A stretch of DNA of 64,000 bases from Coix lacryma-jobi var. lacryma-jobi (GCA_009763385.1 CM019822.1:25290842-25354841); one strand, 5' to 3'. Shown: positions 20,706-32,842, numbered from the stretch's first letter. Translations and numbers: made by a program. Notes: generated by a model from the letters alone, not told the origin.

Positions 20706-22880
20706 CTATTCATCAACTACTTCCGCTCGTGGAAACTCCAGCCCAGTAGCAATATTGGCAATCGTGTCGTACGGGAGACCGCTCTCAATGAAAATTGTTT
20801 CCATTGAGTCCATCTCAGACAAACTACTGGTCTCTCCAGATTTCCTCTGTACACTGCCCATGTTTGAACTATACTGATTTTCCACAAATAACGAGTACAA
20901 AGGTCTTGATGTTTCCCCGAGCTGTGGAACACCCTTTCCCACTTTCTTCTTGCTGGATTGTTGTTCTTTTGCAGACTTGATTAGAGAGCGTTTGTAGTCT
21001 GATTTTCGCGGAGCCTTTCGGGCTTCACGCATCTTGATACCATGATGGTCCACCCTTTTCCTTAACTCCTGTGGGTTTAACAAGAGGTAAGGCTTCTCTG
21101 GGTTTCTCTTCTTTTGAGCATTGACCTTTGCTTCCTCTAAAAAATTTCACACATCTTTTTTCACCGAAATTTCTAACTCCTCATCAGTCTTTTCATAAGC
21201 TAATTTCTCTTGGGCTTTTTTTCCTGATGCAGGAGCCTTCTTTTTTGGAGGTGGGGCCTTCGATTCTGTGGCGGCGGACCGCTTCATAGGGCTGCGCGGT
21301 GGAGGCGGGGTGTTGGAGCCCGCTGTGGAGGAGATGGTGGGGCCGGTGGCGGTGTTGGTGCCCGTGGTGGAGGTTGTGGCGTTGGAGCCCGTAGTGGAGG
21401 AGATGGTGGGGCCGGTGGCGGTGTTGGAGCCCGCGGTGGAGGTTGTGGCGTTGGAGCGCGCTGTGGAGATCTTTGTGTAGGAGATTGGGTTGAAGTCGTG
21501 TCCTCCAACACATCGTCACCGCCCGCAGCACTATGATGCTAGGGAATGATGAACTGGACTATAGTTCCCTCTACGCAAAACAACGAATGATGTGAGCATC
21601 CAATTAATATATACATATAGGAAGTTAGTGTAATAAAAATTGTTTCTCTTTCACGCGCACTACCTATGGTGAGGATCTTGATCAGTAGGAGGAGGTTGCG
21701 GCGGTGACACTCCAGGAATAATAATGAAGCGCTTGCGCCAGCAAATAAATGTCTTCACTACTTCACCTAAAGTCTTCTCCCCATCTCCCCCTTCGATTTC
21801 CAGTGCCACGCTGCCACAACCTGTCTCAACCCTATCCACTGAGACGCTAGCGTATCCGGCTGGCACTGGTTAACCATGGATTCTTGGTGTTCTTGTGCGG
21901 TCGATAGGGTTTACAACACTGACAACCACCTTTTTCGTGGCATTTCCATCTAGAATGTGCAACTCACAAGTAGTAAAAGGTTCTTTAACGTCATCCACGG
22001 GAAAGCGTAGCTTGGAGTCATCTTGAATGGTTGGTACTTCCGTGGGGGCGCAACTGCTTTTCATCTGACCTGGGGGGCTAATGTTCGCTTGAGGCTGTTG
22101 TGATGATGTACCTTGCCCACTCATCATTTGACTAAGTGCAGCTTGCACTTGCCTTTTGATTTCCTCCTGCATCCATTCTTCATGAGATTTGTCACGCTCT
22201 TGTGTTTGAAGAACATAGTCCTCCAACTTGTAGATCCGCTCTGCCTCCTCGTCCTTCTTTCTCTAGCAGCTTCTGTAACTTTCTCGATCCGCTTCGAAGG
22301 AATGCAGCCATGAAATGGCCCCAAAGCCTCTCGTACGCCCACCGTGCTCAGGATTCTCCGGCGCGTACATGAGTTCATCCTTCTCTCTGTTGGGATTGAA
22401 CTCGCCAGCCAACACCGCACTTCGTGTTTGAACTAGCCTCTGTGTTGCTCTTGAAATTTCTGGGCCCCAATCAAGCTCCCCATCATTAGGGTTTATGGTT
22501 CCCCCATGAGCGTAGAACCAATTCCTGGACCGTTCACTCCAATTTCTTCTTATTGTCTCCGGGACTACCCCCTGGCAAGCATCTCCTGTTCCTGTCCCTC
22601 CCACTTTGGTAGAGCAGTCTTATAGCCACCTGATCCTAAATGATGGTGGTATTTCTTCTGAGCTGCATTCTCTTTGTTTACTCTGATACGAGCCTCGCTC
22701 TCTTGTGATCTTTTGGACTGTACAAATTCATCTCAATCGGCCCTTAACTTGACATACGCCTTAGAGTTGAAATCTGGCGTCTCGTTCTTCAACACAAAGT
22801 TGTGGTACAATTTCTTCTTCCAGTCCTGAAAAAGTGTGGCCATCTTCTTCATTGTCCACTCCCGAATTCGACTGTACAAA
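20706..22880 (-). pseudogene. CACTA second gene, Transposase_24-type N-terminal and middle part
   Basis: Read right to left. 22620-22880 and 22263-22604 carry the Transposase_24 (PF03004)-like region, including KKYHHHLGSGGYKTALPKWE, ARNWFYAHGG-like and GRTRGFGA segments. 21870-22226 follows with a charged helix and the CELHILDGN segment. 21660-21866 has DGEKTLGEVVKTFICWRKR. Then come a Pro-rich repeat (21284-21511) and a basic Lys-rich block (20706-21083). This order is usual in grass CACTA ORF2. Frame changes and stops separate the blocks. At about 22870 it is joined directly to TNP2 sequence by a deletion. Confidence 0.75.
21284..21511. repeat. 69-bp coding repeat (Pro-rich)
   Basis: A unit of about 69 bp repeated at least twice, with a partial third copy (GTGGAGGAGATGGTGGGGCC at 21325 and again near 21394). 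On the minus strand it encodes APTPPPAPPSPP-like repeats inside the CACTA second gene. Confidence 0.75.
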
Positions 22881-24400
22881 ATGTTTGCCTTTCTTTCTTA
22901 CTGGGTGGCCCATGGTAAGAAACCGACGGTGCCCAACATACACGACCTTCCAACACATTTTCAAAAATAAACTATCAAGGTCTTCGAAACAGTGTGTGCA
23001 TGCATTATATCCCTTGTTTGTCTGGCCTGAAAGATTACTTAGAGCCGGTCAATCATTGATTGTTACGAACAATAATGCTCGCAAGTCAAAGTGTTCCTGT
23101 TTGTACTCATCCCACACGTGTACACCTGGTTTGCTCCATAGAAGTAGAAGTTCCTCAACTAATGGCCTCAGGTAGACATCGATGTCGTTGTCAGGTTGCT
23201 TCAGCCCTTGGATGAGCAACGACATCATAATGAACTTTCGCTTCATGCATAAACACGGAGGAAGGTTGTAGATACATAGAGTAACTGGCCAAGTGCTATG
23301 ACTACTGCTTTGCTCCCCCAAAAGGATTAAAACCATCCGTACTTAAAGCGAACCTCAAGTTTGTAGCCTCATCTGCAAACTGTGGGATTCTCTGTCTTCC
23401 GCTCTCCACTGGGATCCATCAGCTGGGTGCCTCAGCATATTGTCTACTTTACGGTTTTCTTTATGTCACCGCAATAACTTTGCATTGTCCTTATTTTTGA
23501 ACAAACGTTTCAAGCGTGGTATTATAGGAGCATATCACATAACCTTGGCAGAGATTTTCTTCCTGCTTGGACGTTCTTCACCCTCTACGTCGCTAGGATC
23601 ATCTCGCCTTATCTTATACCGCGATGCTTCACATACCGGGCATGCATCCAAATTCTCGTATTCCTCTCCACGGTACATGATGCAGTCATTAGGACATGCG
23701 TGTATCTGCTAGATTTCTAATCCCAAAGGGCAGACGACCTGTTTTGCTTCGTATGTAGTGGTGGGCAATTCATTCGCTTTCGGAAGCATCTTTTTCATTA
23801 TCTTCAATAACTGCCCAAATGCCTTGTCGGATGTACCATTCTTTGTCTTCCATTGCAGCAGTTCCAGTGTAGTACCTAGCTTTTTTTGGCCATCTTCAGC
23901 AGTGGGATATAGCAATTTCCTATGATCCTCTAGCATGCGCTCGAACTTGACCTTCTCCTTGCCACTTCCACATTCTCTTTGTGCATCACGAATGACATCA
24001 CCAAGAGCATCAACATCATTTGCCACATCTTCTGTCGCTGCCGCATCTTCTTCACCATCTCCCCCCACTGGATCATCATAGAATGCATCATACTGAGCAA
24101 TAATATCGGCGTGGGTCAATTCTTCTTCACCTTCTTCACCATCATCCATTACAACCCCCTTTCTCCATGCTTCGTCCAACAAATATAGTTTGTTATGAAA
24201 CCCGACTTCAACAAATGTGTATAAAGAGTCCTTGAGCATGAATATTCCTTCAAATTCTTAGAGACGGCGCATGGGCAGCACATGAAACCATCCTGCTGGT
24301 TTGTCTCAGCCACACCTAAGAAATAATGCACGCCAACAATGAACTCTTTGGAGTGGCGATCAACATTATACATCCAATTGCGTGACAACATCTGCATTAA
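22870..24400 (-). pseudogene. CACTA TNP2-type transposase, N-terminal half only
   Basis: 24149-24397 encodes the Transpos_assoc N-terminal domain (SRNWMYNVDRHSKEF, with CCPC). A frameshift near 24170-24230 leads to 23709-24239, an acidic linker with EEELTHADIIAQYDAFYDDP. 23050-23700 encodes Transposase_21-type (PF02992) sequence: YENLDACPVCEASRYK, KPGVHVWDEYKQEHFDLRA and LSNLSGQTNKGYNACTHCF. 22880-23010 gives YVGHRRFLTMGHPVRKKGKH. The protein then stops being TNP2: the DDE C-terminal half is missing and the sequence runs on into the second CACTA gene. Several in-frame stops (for instance Trp to TGA/TAG) are also present. Confidence 0.85.
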
Positions 24401-24804
24401 ATATTACAACAATGCACTTAGTAGTTTCTCATGTTATTGCACAACACTCATGACATCATATGATTGATTAATTCAAGCAAGCTTGACTACAACGAAGACA
24501 ATCGCAGCTAGCACTAAAAAACTAAAACTAAAATACACTTAAGCAACATAATTAGTTCGCGTCTGATCCCAACTAAAATAGATAGATCATTCGCTTCATC
24601 TGCATGGATGGGCTGCTGCCGCTGACTCACTGCCTCATCACCTTCAGCGGCAACCTCCCATGCAACAAAATTTCGTACGTGCTGAACGTGCTATTCCTCC
24701 CAGTACCAACCTTTACATTCGCCGGTGCCCTCCCACTGCAATTAGAACAAAGAATAAGGAATTTAAACAACATCATCAAGCAAAACCGATACAAATGAAC
24801 TATA

Positions 24805-25011
24805 TTAATCAAATGCGGGTAAATAATAATAACCCACCTCATGGTCCGGACACTTGTAGAATATACGACCTTTGTTGATTCTCTCTTTTTTCACTCGGTA
24901 CTCCTTCACAATTTTCTGCTTACACTCACCGCAAGCAATGAGAGGAAGATCCGGCCGCAAATGCTTTGGATCCCGATGATGAGAGGCTGAGGACCCAGTC
25001 ACGGTTGCCAT
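24805..25011 (-). CDS. Small GRF-type zinc-finger-like protein in the CACTA element
   Basis: 68-residue frame nearest the transcriptional 5' end of the element. MATVTGSSASHHRDP is followed by LIACGECKQKIVKEYRV and a GRIFYKCPDHEVGYY segment, matching the C-x2-C...C-x2-H layout and the FYKC core of GRF zinc fingers (single-stranded nucleic-acid binding in other proteins). The frame ends soon after the His; the usual downstream W-x-W is not seen in frame and may lie in a further exon at 24604-24720. Similar small frames are common in grass CACTA elements. Role unknown. Confidence 0.55.
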   Translation of the reverse strand: MATVTGSSASHHRDPKHLRPDLPLIACGECKQKIVKEYRVKKERINKGRIFYKCPDHEVGYYYLPAFD

Positions 25012-25614
25012 CTACTATATCCATACTCATTTTTTAAACTATTATACATGCAAATTCCTAATTTTCTAAACAATTATAAATAAAAAAGACTCTAAATTTA
25101 TCTATTTATTTAGATAATCGAAAAATATGATATAATAATACTAATTTCCACATTGTCTACTCTCTATATTCATCGTTGCAAACTATTATAAATTCCACAT
25201 TTTTAAAGAAAATTAACTAAAAAGACACTAAAATTCAATATTACTCGTCTTGCATAAGTATGAAATATACAATGGATACTATCTAGCAGTAGAAAACTAT
25301 CAAGTGATTGTGATGAACCAATTTAAACTACTCAACTCTCTATGCTTGTTCTTGCAAACTATATATTTTAATTAAATTCCTCTCATATTCAAAAGACATG
25401 GTATAGAAGATGAAAATAGTTACCTCTCAACGCAAAGAGACGATGACGGAGTCGAAGAAGATCACCAATTGACGCCGGAGACGAAGAACAATGAAGAACA
25501 AATGAAGAACAAACAATAACAAACAATAGCAACAGCAAGAACAAGCAAGGAAGCTCACTGAAATTTGAAAGTCTCAGGCTCGGGGAGGAATAAGTTGACA
25601 TGTTATAAACCGAG
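25012..25614. other. CACTA 5' leader region
   Basis: AT-rich sequence between the GRF-like frame and the subterminal repeats; promoter and leader of the CACTA genes are expected here. The 70-residue frame at 25389-25601 (-) is hydrophobic and Leu/Ser-rich, without a domain; not called. Confidence 0.5.
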
Positions 25615-25904
25615 GAGCTTTAGTCCCGGTTTGTATTAAAAACTGGGGCTAAAATGTGATCATTTATCCCGGGGCAAGCCACAAACCGGGACTAAATAGT
25701 GCCCTTTAGTCCCGGTTAGTAACACGCACCGGGACTAAAGGGTCCCTGCCCCGACAGCTCTGCGCAGTAGCCGTTGGGGCAGACCCTTTAGTCCCGGTCC
25801 GTGTTACCGACCGGGACTAAAGAGTCTATTAGTCCCGGGCGGCAAAAGCACCGAGACAAATGACGATTTTGGGAATCGGCCAAAGACCCTGTTCTGTAGT
25901 AGAG
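25615..25904. repeat. CACTA right subterminal repeat region
   Basis: At least eight copies of TTTAGTCCCGGT and its complement within 250 bp, matching the left subterminal region, ending in the terminal GTTCTGTAGTAGAG. Confidence 0.85.
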
Positions 25905-25923
25905 ATGAGATCAAATAAACCCT

Positions 25924-26351
25924 AATTCATTATTAGCATAGCACATGTCCGGCGAGCTCGGCCAAACCGACCCAAATCACACAACCACGAGCTAACCACG
26001 CTCCCGTTGGCTCTATGGTACGGTCGACATATATGCATGCCCATCAAAAGGTTGCCGATAAATCCAATTAGAGCAGCCATGTTTTCTCTAGCTCATGCAT
26101 GCTAACATGTTAACAAACTTTTAATTTGTGCCGCAGTAATTCATTATTAGCATAGCACATGTCCGGCGAGCTCGGCCAAACCGATCCAAATCACACAACC
26201 ACGAGCTAACCACGCTCCCGTTGGCTCTATGGTACGGTCGACATATATGCATGCCCATCAAAAGGTTGCCGATAAATCCAATTAGAGCAGCCATGTTTTC
26301 TCTAGCTCATGCATGCTAACATGTTAACAAACTTTTAATTTGTGCCGCAGT
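25924..26351. repeat. 214-bp direct tandem duplication
   Basis: 25924-26137 is repeated at 26138-26351 with only about one difference (CCGACCCAA against CCGATCCAA). It starts 20 bp from the CACTA target site. Both copies end in TTTGTGCCGCAG, which resembles a splice acceptor. No coding frame. Confidence 0.95.
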
Positions 26352-27808
26352 TTTGCCATCTTTTGCGTAACGTTACTATCACAACGGACACATGCACGTC
26401 TCATCGACTATTTGAACGGCACGTCATCCCTGGGAAAAATGTGGCATGCAGCTGGAAACAGGCCCAGTGTGAATGTATTCATGTATAGTACATGTGGATT
26501 TTTCCCGCGGCACGTACTGTTGTCCTATAGCGGCACTCACAGCCAAGCGACGCCGACTTTGCTGCTGCGACGTGCCTAGCCGCAGGCCATCCGTGGCGTA
26601 CGCATACGCACCGGTACGCACGGGGACCGCGCGACGCGTGTACAAGTGTACCCATCGTTTTTTGGGGGGTCTCAGCCTCTGGCGACTGGCGCCGCATCAC
26701 CTGGAGTAGGCCGAAAAGGGTGCCCTCGTCCGGTAGCGGGCGCGGGCGCGGCGCACGGCATGTGATGGAATGGAACAGCAGCTGACCTGCGCGGCTCCGC
26801 TCTCTGGCTGTGGCTGCCCCGGCGGCACAGGCGCAACAGCGAGGCGGTTCCTAGCTACAGCGACCCGCGTCGGCGCACAGATGGCCAGGTCTGATCCGCT
26901 AGTTTTTTTTAAATGGTCTCGCACGGGCAAAACCGTCGCCCGCGCGCGCGTCCGTGTGAATCAATCGCCACCGTCCGCCGCGCTGGCCGGCCGGCCGGCC
27001 AGGTTGCCGCTGCCGGGATCACAAGAGCCGAGCGGAACCGGCCTACTCCAGTAGCGAGCGCTCTCCAGCGCGTGTGGTGTGTAGTGTGTACGGGGTTGAC
27101 CTGTGCAGGGATACGTGCTTGCCATTAATGGCCTCGCAAGCTCGCTGCAGTGCAGTGCTGTGCTGTGCTGTGCACTGCTCCCGCGTCGACGGAAAACGAT
27201 TGATCGATGCTTGCTGACTTGCGGGGATATCCATGTCCTGCGGAAAGCTCTGCGCGCGGGCGCGGCGCCGATCCGCGGCAGGGAATCGAGCTCACTCCCG
27301 GTCCCGGACGGGCGGACGGCTCTCTAGCTAGCTCGTCCGTCGCTGTTCGTTCTACCTGCGCTGAAGACTTTGGAGCTCCGAAGCGGCTGACTTCCGCGAT
27401 GAAATGATGGTCGAAAGCATGCGTCAACGTTGTTGTTGTTGCGTACTATAGATAGATTTAGATGCTGATCCTGGCACGGAACTTCATGTAACCCTCTGTT
27501 GTCTACCGTTGGATGTGTATGCTATCAGTGGCTATCGTTTTTTTTTTTGAGGATTTCTGAATGCAATGGTACGGTACACGTCTGCAGAACTGGTGGCCTG
27601 AGAGTTTTTGAAACCCACATAATAATTCCAAACAGGTTTTGCTGTATGCCTGTATCTGTACTGTATGGCAAGATTTCTCACTACGAAGACTACAAAATTC
27701 TGAGTTAGCTTTTAGGTGAACGGATCGATTAGGTACTTGGGCATTTTCGACATGACGGCCTAATATACTACTCTATCTATGGATTTGACTTTGATAGACT
27801 TTATTTAT
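26352..27808. other. Host intergenic region with GC-rich block, no gene recognised
   Basis: 26560-27400 is GC-rich with many short overlapping frames on both strands and no domain; it could be a CpG-rich promoter or first exon whose partner was pushed 33.7 kb away by G1. The remainder is AT-rich. The last five bases TTTAT (27804-27808) are the target duplication of G1. Confidence 0.4.
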
Positions 27809-28619
27809 TGTTGTTTCGGGACCTAGACCCAAAACAGCAGGTTGTCGTACGAGCCATGAGCGAAAGCGTAAGTAGACGAAAGAGAGTGGGAAATCAGGTG
27901 AAGTGAACAGTGTTCCCTCTCTTTTTCCCTTGAGAGGCCAGGAGCTATGTTAATCCAGATCAACTTGAAAGTACAAGATTGCCCTTCCAACCACTCTGTT
28001 ACGATTACAAAGATGCCCTACTCAACTACTCCGTGGCTGTGCACCGCCTTTTCCGGCGCGAGGGGCATCATCGTAACTTCGCCCTTTGACGGGCCCAGCG
28101 CACCACGACTCCTTTTCTTGACCGGTGGGCCCGCTCCCTTTGACCCGGAGTTCCGGCGACCTGCGAAAACTTACGAAAAACCAAAGTCATGAACGACGAA
28201 ATCTCCCGCCGGAGACGTCGGGCTCCTTTCGCGCGAATGATTCCTTTCGCATGGAAACTCCGTCCTGCTCCGGCCTTGCGGGCCGAAAGCGGACGTGTGC
28301 TTCCGCGCGAATGCTTCCTTTCGCACGAAAGCTCCGCCTTCCCTTAGTCCGCAAGCCGAAACGCGTGCTTCCGCGCGAATGCTTCCTTTCGCATGAAAGC
28401 TCCGCCTTCCCTTGGTCCGCGAGCCGAAACGCGTGCTTCCGCGCGAATGCTTCCTTTCGCACGAAAGCTCCGCCTTCCCTTGGTCCGCGAACCGAAACGC
28501 GTGCTTCCGCTCGAATACTCCCTTTCGCACGAAAGCTCCGTCATCCTTCTGCCTTGCGGGGCCGAAAGCGAACGCGTGCTTCCGCGCGAATGCGCACATC
28601 CGCACGAAAGCTTCGTCAT

Positions 28620-31600
28620 TGTAACACCTCTGGTGTTTAATATGTAATTAACCTGACATGTCATCATCTTTAGTCATTAATCATTCTTGCCATGCATTTA
28701 TGTTTGCCTAATACTTGTTTTGCTTTTACCTTTTCTGGGGCGACTTGTGTAGTGATCTCTTTTTCGAAAACCCTAAATGCCCAAATCTTCCTTTAAGGGC
28801 AAAATGGTAATTTCAACTCTGTGCCTAGTCTTGTGTAATTCTTGTTCAATTTGATGTCTTGAAGTTTTGTGTGTTATTCAAAAATCAAAATAAAAAAAAA
28901 AATCAGATTTCAAATTCCTTTTGAAAAACCCTGATTTCCAAACCCTGGTTTTTACCCCTCTTTTATTAATTTAATAACGATTTGAAATTTGGTGTTGGTC
29001 CAAAAAGCAAAGTTGTAGATCTAGCAAAGAGAAACAACTTTGGTATTTACAAATTTTCAAGTTTCTGTACAAAGTTTGAAGTAATTTCAAATTCTTTCAA
29101 ACTCCAGTTTTTGTCCCCTTTTTAGTTTTCAAAATTATTTCAAAAATTAATGAGTTTCAGAAAAAGTGTATAATAGCAAAGTTATAGGTTTTGACAAAAG
29201 GAACAACTTGCATGTTTACAGATTTTCAACTTTCAATATAAAATTAAAAGTAATTTTTAATTTACTAAAATCCCAAAAGTGTCCCCTTTTCAAATTTCAA
29301 ATGTGATTCAAAAAATTTTTGGATTTTGAAAATGTTCTTATTGACAAAGTTGTAGATCTCTTTTTTCTGCACAACTTTGGTGTTTTGAGTTTTTATTGCT
29401 CAGTTCAAATTTTGGGAGTAATTTGCAAAATACAGAAAGCAATTCTAAGTCAAACCCTAGACCTAGCCCTGTTCATCTTCAACCTAGAACTAGGGGGGGT
29501 CCCGGCCGTGGCCGAGCCGCCGGCGCTGCGCGCGCCACGCGTCTGGCCGCTCCTCGCCTACCACCAGTCTGCCGCCGCTGACACCGTGCTCATGCCGCAC
29601 CCGCACGCGCAAAGCGCTGACCCTCTCCCGTCCCCCACTGCTCCCAGCACGTCGCCGCCGCGTGGCCGTCGCCGGCGAACGCACACCCGGTCCCTTCGCG
29701 CACGCCCGTCCTTCCGCCAGCGTGCAATCGATTGCGCACGCTTCGGCCAAGCTTATCCGTCTGCACGCGACGCTCATCTGTCCCCGCGCACGGCTATAAA
29801 AGGGACAGCCGGCCGGCAGAGCTCCTCATCCCCTCCGCCACCGTGGCCAGGCCAGTCCAGAGCCTCTGCCGCTCCACCACCTAGCTCAGAAGCTCCGTCG
29901 TGTCCTCGCGAAGCTTTTCCCCTTCTCAATTTCACCCCTCCGTCCTTCCTTTAACCGGCGCAGGCAGTTCTTCCCAAACTCTGGCGAAACACCGGTGAGC
30001 ACGGGATTGAGAAATACTCTCTCCCCGGCCGTGATCTTTCCTCCCCGACCCCTGCTTCATCTTCCTCATCTTGGTGCGCTCTTAACCCGCTCCTGGTGAC
30101 TGTGTCTGGTGTACAGGGTCGCCGGCACGCCGCTCGCCGCCGAGAGAGCTCTGCCGAAACACCGCCACGTCGAGCTCCCTCCTTCGACCCTTGTTCCGTC
30201 CCGCCGAGCCCTGCCTCCGACCCGTGGTAAGCACTCGAAGCCCCCGGTCTCTGCTTCCACTCCGCTTCGCCCGAGCCAGGCCTCGAGCAAGCACTCGCTC
30301 GAGCCAGGCCTCGAGCAGACACGTACCCTCGCCACTTCGCCGAGCCCAGCCTCGGAGCAGACTCACACACCCTCACCGCTTCGCCCGAGCCTAGCCTCGA
30401 GCGGACTCACGCACCCTCAGCTTCGCCGAGCCTAGCCTCGAGCAAGCATGCACCCTCCGCTTCGCCCGAGCCTCCCGGCCAGGCCTCGGACGAAACAATC
30501 GTTTTCCGTCTCGCCCGAGCCTCCCGGCCAGGTCTCGGACGGCCGATTGTTTCCGCCTCGCCCGAGCCCTGCTGTCCGCCTCGCCGCGATTCGCCCGAGC
30601 CCCTGCGAGGAAGGAGCACAGTGCTCTTTTCTTTTTCCTTTTTGAAAAAGTGTGAATAGTGTTCTATTTTCTCTTTTTGTGTGAATTAATCTGTTGTTCC
30701 TTAAATCCTGATAAAATTTTGGTATGCTCCTTGTACTGTGTAGTATTTTAGAAAAATATGAAACTTGACTTTTCTGCAAGAATTTGAAAATGTAAAATCC
30801 CTCTTTTAATTAATAAATGGATGGTTTTGGATTTTTATAAAATCATTTATAACTCCAAAAATCATGAGATAAATTTTTGTGAGCTTCCTATGCCATGTTT
30901 AGTCTCTGGTGAAATTTTGCAGTCTTTTGGAACAAGTTGATTTTTGAGCATTTATTTTAATTGTAAATAGTGCCTTTTGTTAATTAATGTCTGATTTTAT
31001 TTGAGCACCTTAATGACCTCCAAAAATTATGAAATTTGTTTTTCCATCTATCTACACCATAACGAACTTATGTGATTAATTTGGTAATTTTTGGAGCAAC
31101 TACTTTAAATGACCTTTTTAAATAATTAAGAAAATAAAAAAAGTGATTAGGCTTCATATTGTTGTCCTGTGTTGCATTGTTCAAGCTAGCATACTCATGT
31201 GCATGCATCATTGCATTCGTATAGTCACCGAAGGAGAAGTCAAAGTCGAGGCCGCCGCCGACGAACCTGCTCCCGAAGTAACCCCGAGCTTCGACCTCTG
31301 CACCTCCAACCCTGAGCCAGCTGTCTTTGCTCTTCAAGGCAAGCCCCGGTGCATTTAGCCTTTCCTTGCTTTTATAAAAGTTTTACTTAAATACTTTTGA
31401 GTTAAATTACTGCATTAGGTGATAGGAGTTGTGTGATGACCTATTACCTGCACTTTACCTCCACCAAAGATCCCCTACCCTGTTTAAAAACTATTTGCAA
31501 AATGCTTAGCATTGCTATACAATAGATTTGCGATAAAAATGCCAATTTCAAAAGTGTGATCACTTAAAGAAATTTTAAGGGAATTTGGCTTTACTCCCCG

Positions 31601-32786
31601 ACTGTTGGCTAAGTATCTGATCCGTACCTAGTCAACAGCGAGGAGAGGTTGTCCGAGCGTACGGTGCCATCATGTTGTAGTCCGGGACTCAACAGTTGAC
31701 ACCGACCGGGACAGGGTTGAAAAACTGACGGGACTATTACGCTTGGGTGAGATATAACCAAGGTATAGTTCTGGCTGGAAAATTAGGGACCATCCGTATG
31801 GGGGCCTGCTGGTCAAGACTTGTAACTATTCACATACTTCGGAAAGCTCTGGCTCCGAGAAATCCTTGATTGGGACCGACAACCGCGCACTGGGAGTGGA
31901 GAGATGGCGGAAGTTGCATGTACCCACGTGGTCGTCGTACCTGGAAAGGAGTGGTGTACTGTACTTCCGGGTAGCGTAGGACCGGTCCAATCTTGGAGGA
32001 ATCGTGGTAGACGGGTTGGCCTATGCAAGCTTGGGTGCTACATATGCCGTGTGAATAGGGATCCTCAGCTGAGTATTCTTTATCCAGATTAACGTTGCTC
32101 CTCGGTTATGGAGACTTGGTCACTAACTGCCAACGGAGAGTGGTTCTCAACTAGGTATGTTTTGAAAGGTAAAATGAATCATGAACGATGAAGAATTGAG
32201 AAATACTGGAATCTTTTCAAAAATAAAACAAGGATTTCAAAATGCTTTTTCTGCAAAATACTTGATCATTGCTTAAGCCTTACCTTGACTACCTAAGCCT
32301 CTCATTCCTGAGTCTTCTCCCTTTTTCTTTAGTCGGGTAAGTCTTGTTGAGTACCCCCGTACTCAGGGTTTGTTAACCCCTGTTGCAGGTTTCTAATAGG
32401 TGATGTTGATCATGATCATGTCAGTGGGCTTGACGTGATCTAGTTGTTCTTCTTCCCCAACTTAGGTACTCCGCCTAAGTGTGGCTCTGTAATACTATTC
32501 TACTTCCACAACACCAGTTGTGTTGATGTAAAAGTAACTTATTCATGTTTTATAAAAGGTTATCTATCTTGCTTCCGCACTCCGATGGTATTTTGTATCA
32601 ACTGTTGTAATGTTGTAATTATTCCAACCTTCATGATGATGGTCCTGTGGTTCGTGGATAATTCGGGGTTCCCTCGGGCACACCCGACAGATCTTTCTTG
32701 TGATGTGGTACATGTGCACAGTCATTAGAGCTCAGGGAGACGGTGACGTGTGCGGGTGGGCCACATTACCGGGAGGTTCTGCCACA
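28620..32786 (+). mobile_element. Solo LTR of family A (4.17 kb)
   Basis: Begins TGTAACACCTCTGG and ends GGTTCTGCCACA; TSD GTCAT at 28615-28619 and 32787-32791. Deleting it rejoins the G1 LTR exactly, as the intact LTR at 61470-61527 shows. No internal coding region, so it is a solo LTR; 4.2 kb is long for one. Same family as 1-3304. Centre (29500-30620) is GC-rich with a TATA box; the frames there, and the 62-residue frame at 31904-32092 shared with 71-259, lack domains. Confidence 0.95.
29794..29802 (+). promoter_or_regulatory. TATA box of family A solo LTR
   Basis: CTATAAAAG in a GC-rich promoter-like setting, conserved with 2309-2317. A solo LTR keeps its promoter, so it could drive transcription rightwards into G1. 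Confidence 0.6.
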
Positions 32787-32842
32787 GTCATCCTTCGGTA
32801 TTGCGGGTCGGAGGCGCCTGCGGTCTGGGTACCGTCCCAACA

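Larger units (their letters stand above)
17927..25904 (-). mobile_element. CACTA (En/Spm) DNA transposon, internally deleted
   Basis: The left end is CACTACAACGGAAA; the right end reads inward CTCTACTACAGAAC. A 3-bp TSD, ATG, is present on both sides (17924-17926, 25905-25907), as expected for CACTA elements. Both subterminal regions carry many direct and inverted copies of TTTAGTCCCGGTT, the usual transposase-binding type repeats. The genes lie on the minus strand, from right to left: a GRF-type zinc-finger frame, a TNP2 transposase N-terminal half, then a Transposase_24/Ulp1-type second gene. The transposase is truncated and broken, so the copy is non-autonomous. Confidence 0.93.
27809..32842 (-). 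repeat. G1 3' LTR, split by a solo LTR
   Basis: 27809-28619 plus 32792-32842 give an LTR of about 862 bp, close to the 873-bp 5' LTR. The two halves are separated by the family A solo LTR and its duplicated GTCAT. Contains about four subrepeats of about 70 bp (28290-28610) with the GCGAATGCTTCCTTTCGCAC core. Confidence 0.93.

Noticed and set aside
26340..27427. Short frames of 60-100 residues in the GC-rich host island
   Set aside because: Mutually overlapping on both strands with no domain; kept only as an unexplained GC-rich region.
29319..30435. Pro/Arg/Ser-rich frames in the family A solo LTR as genes
   Set aside because: Composition-driven frames in a GC-rich LTR; no domain and no conserved frame in the sister LTR.
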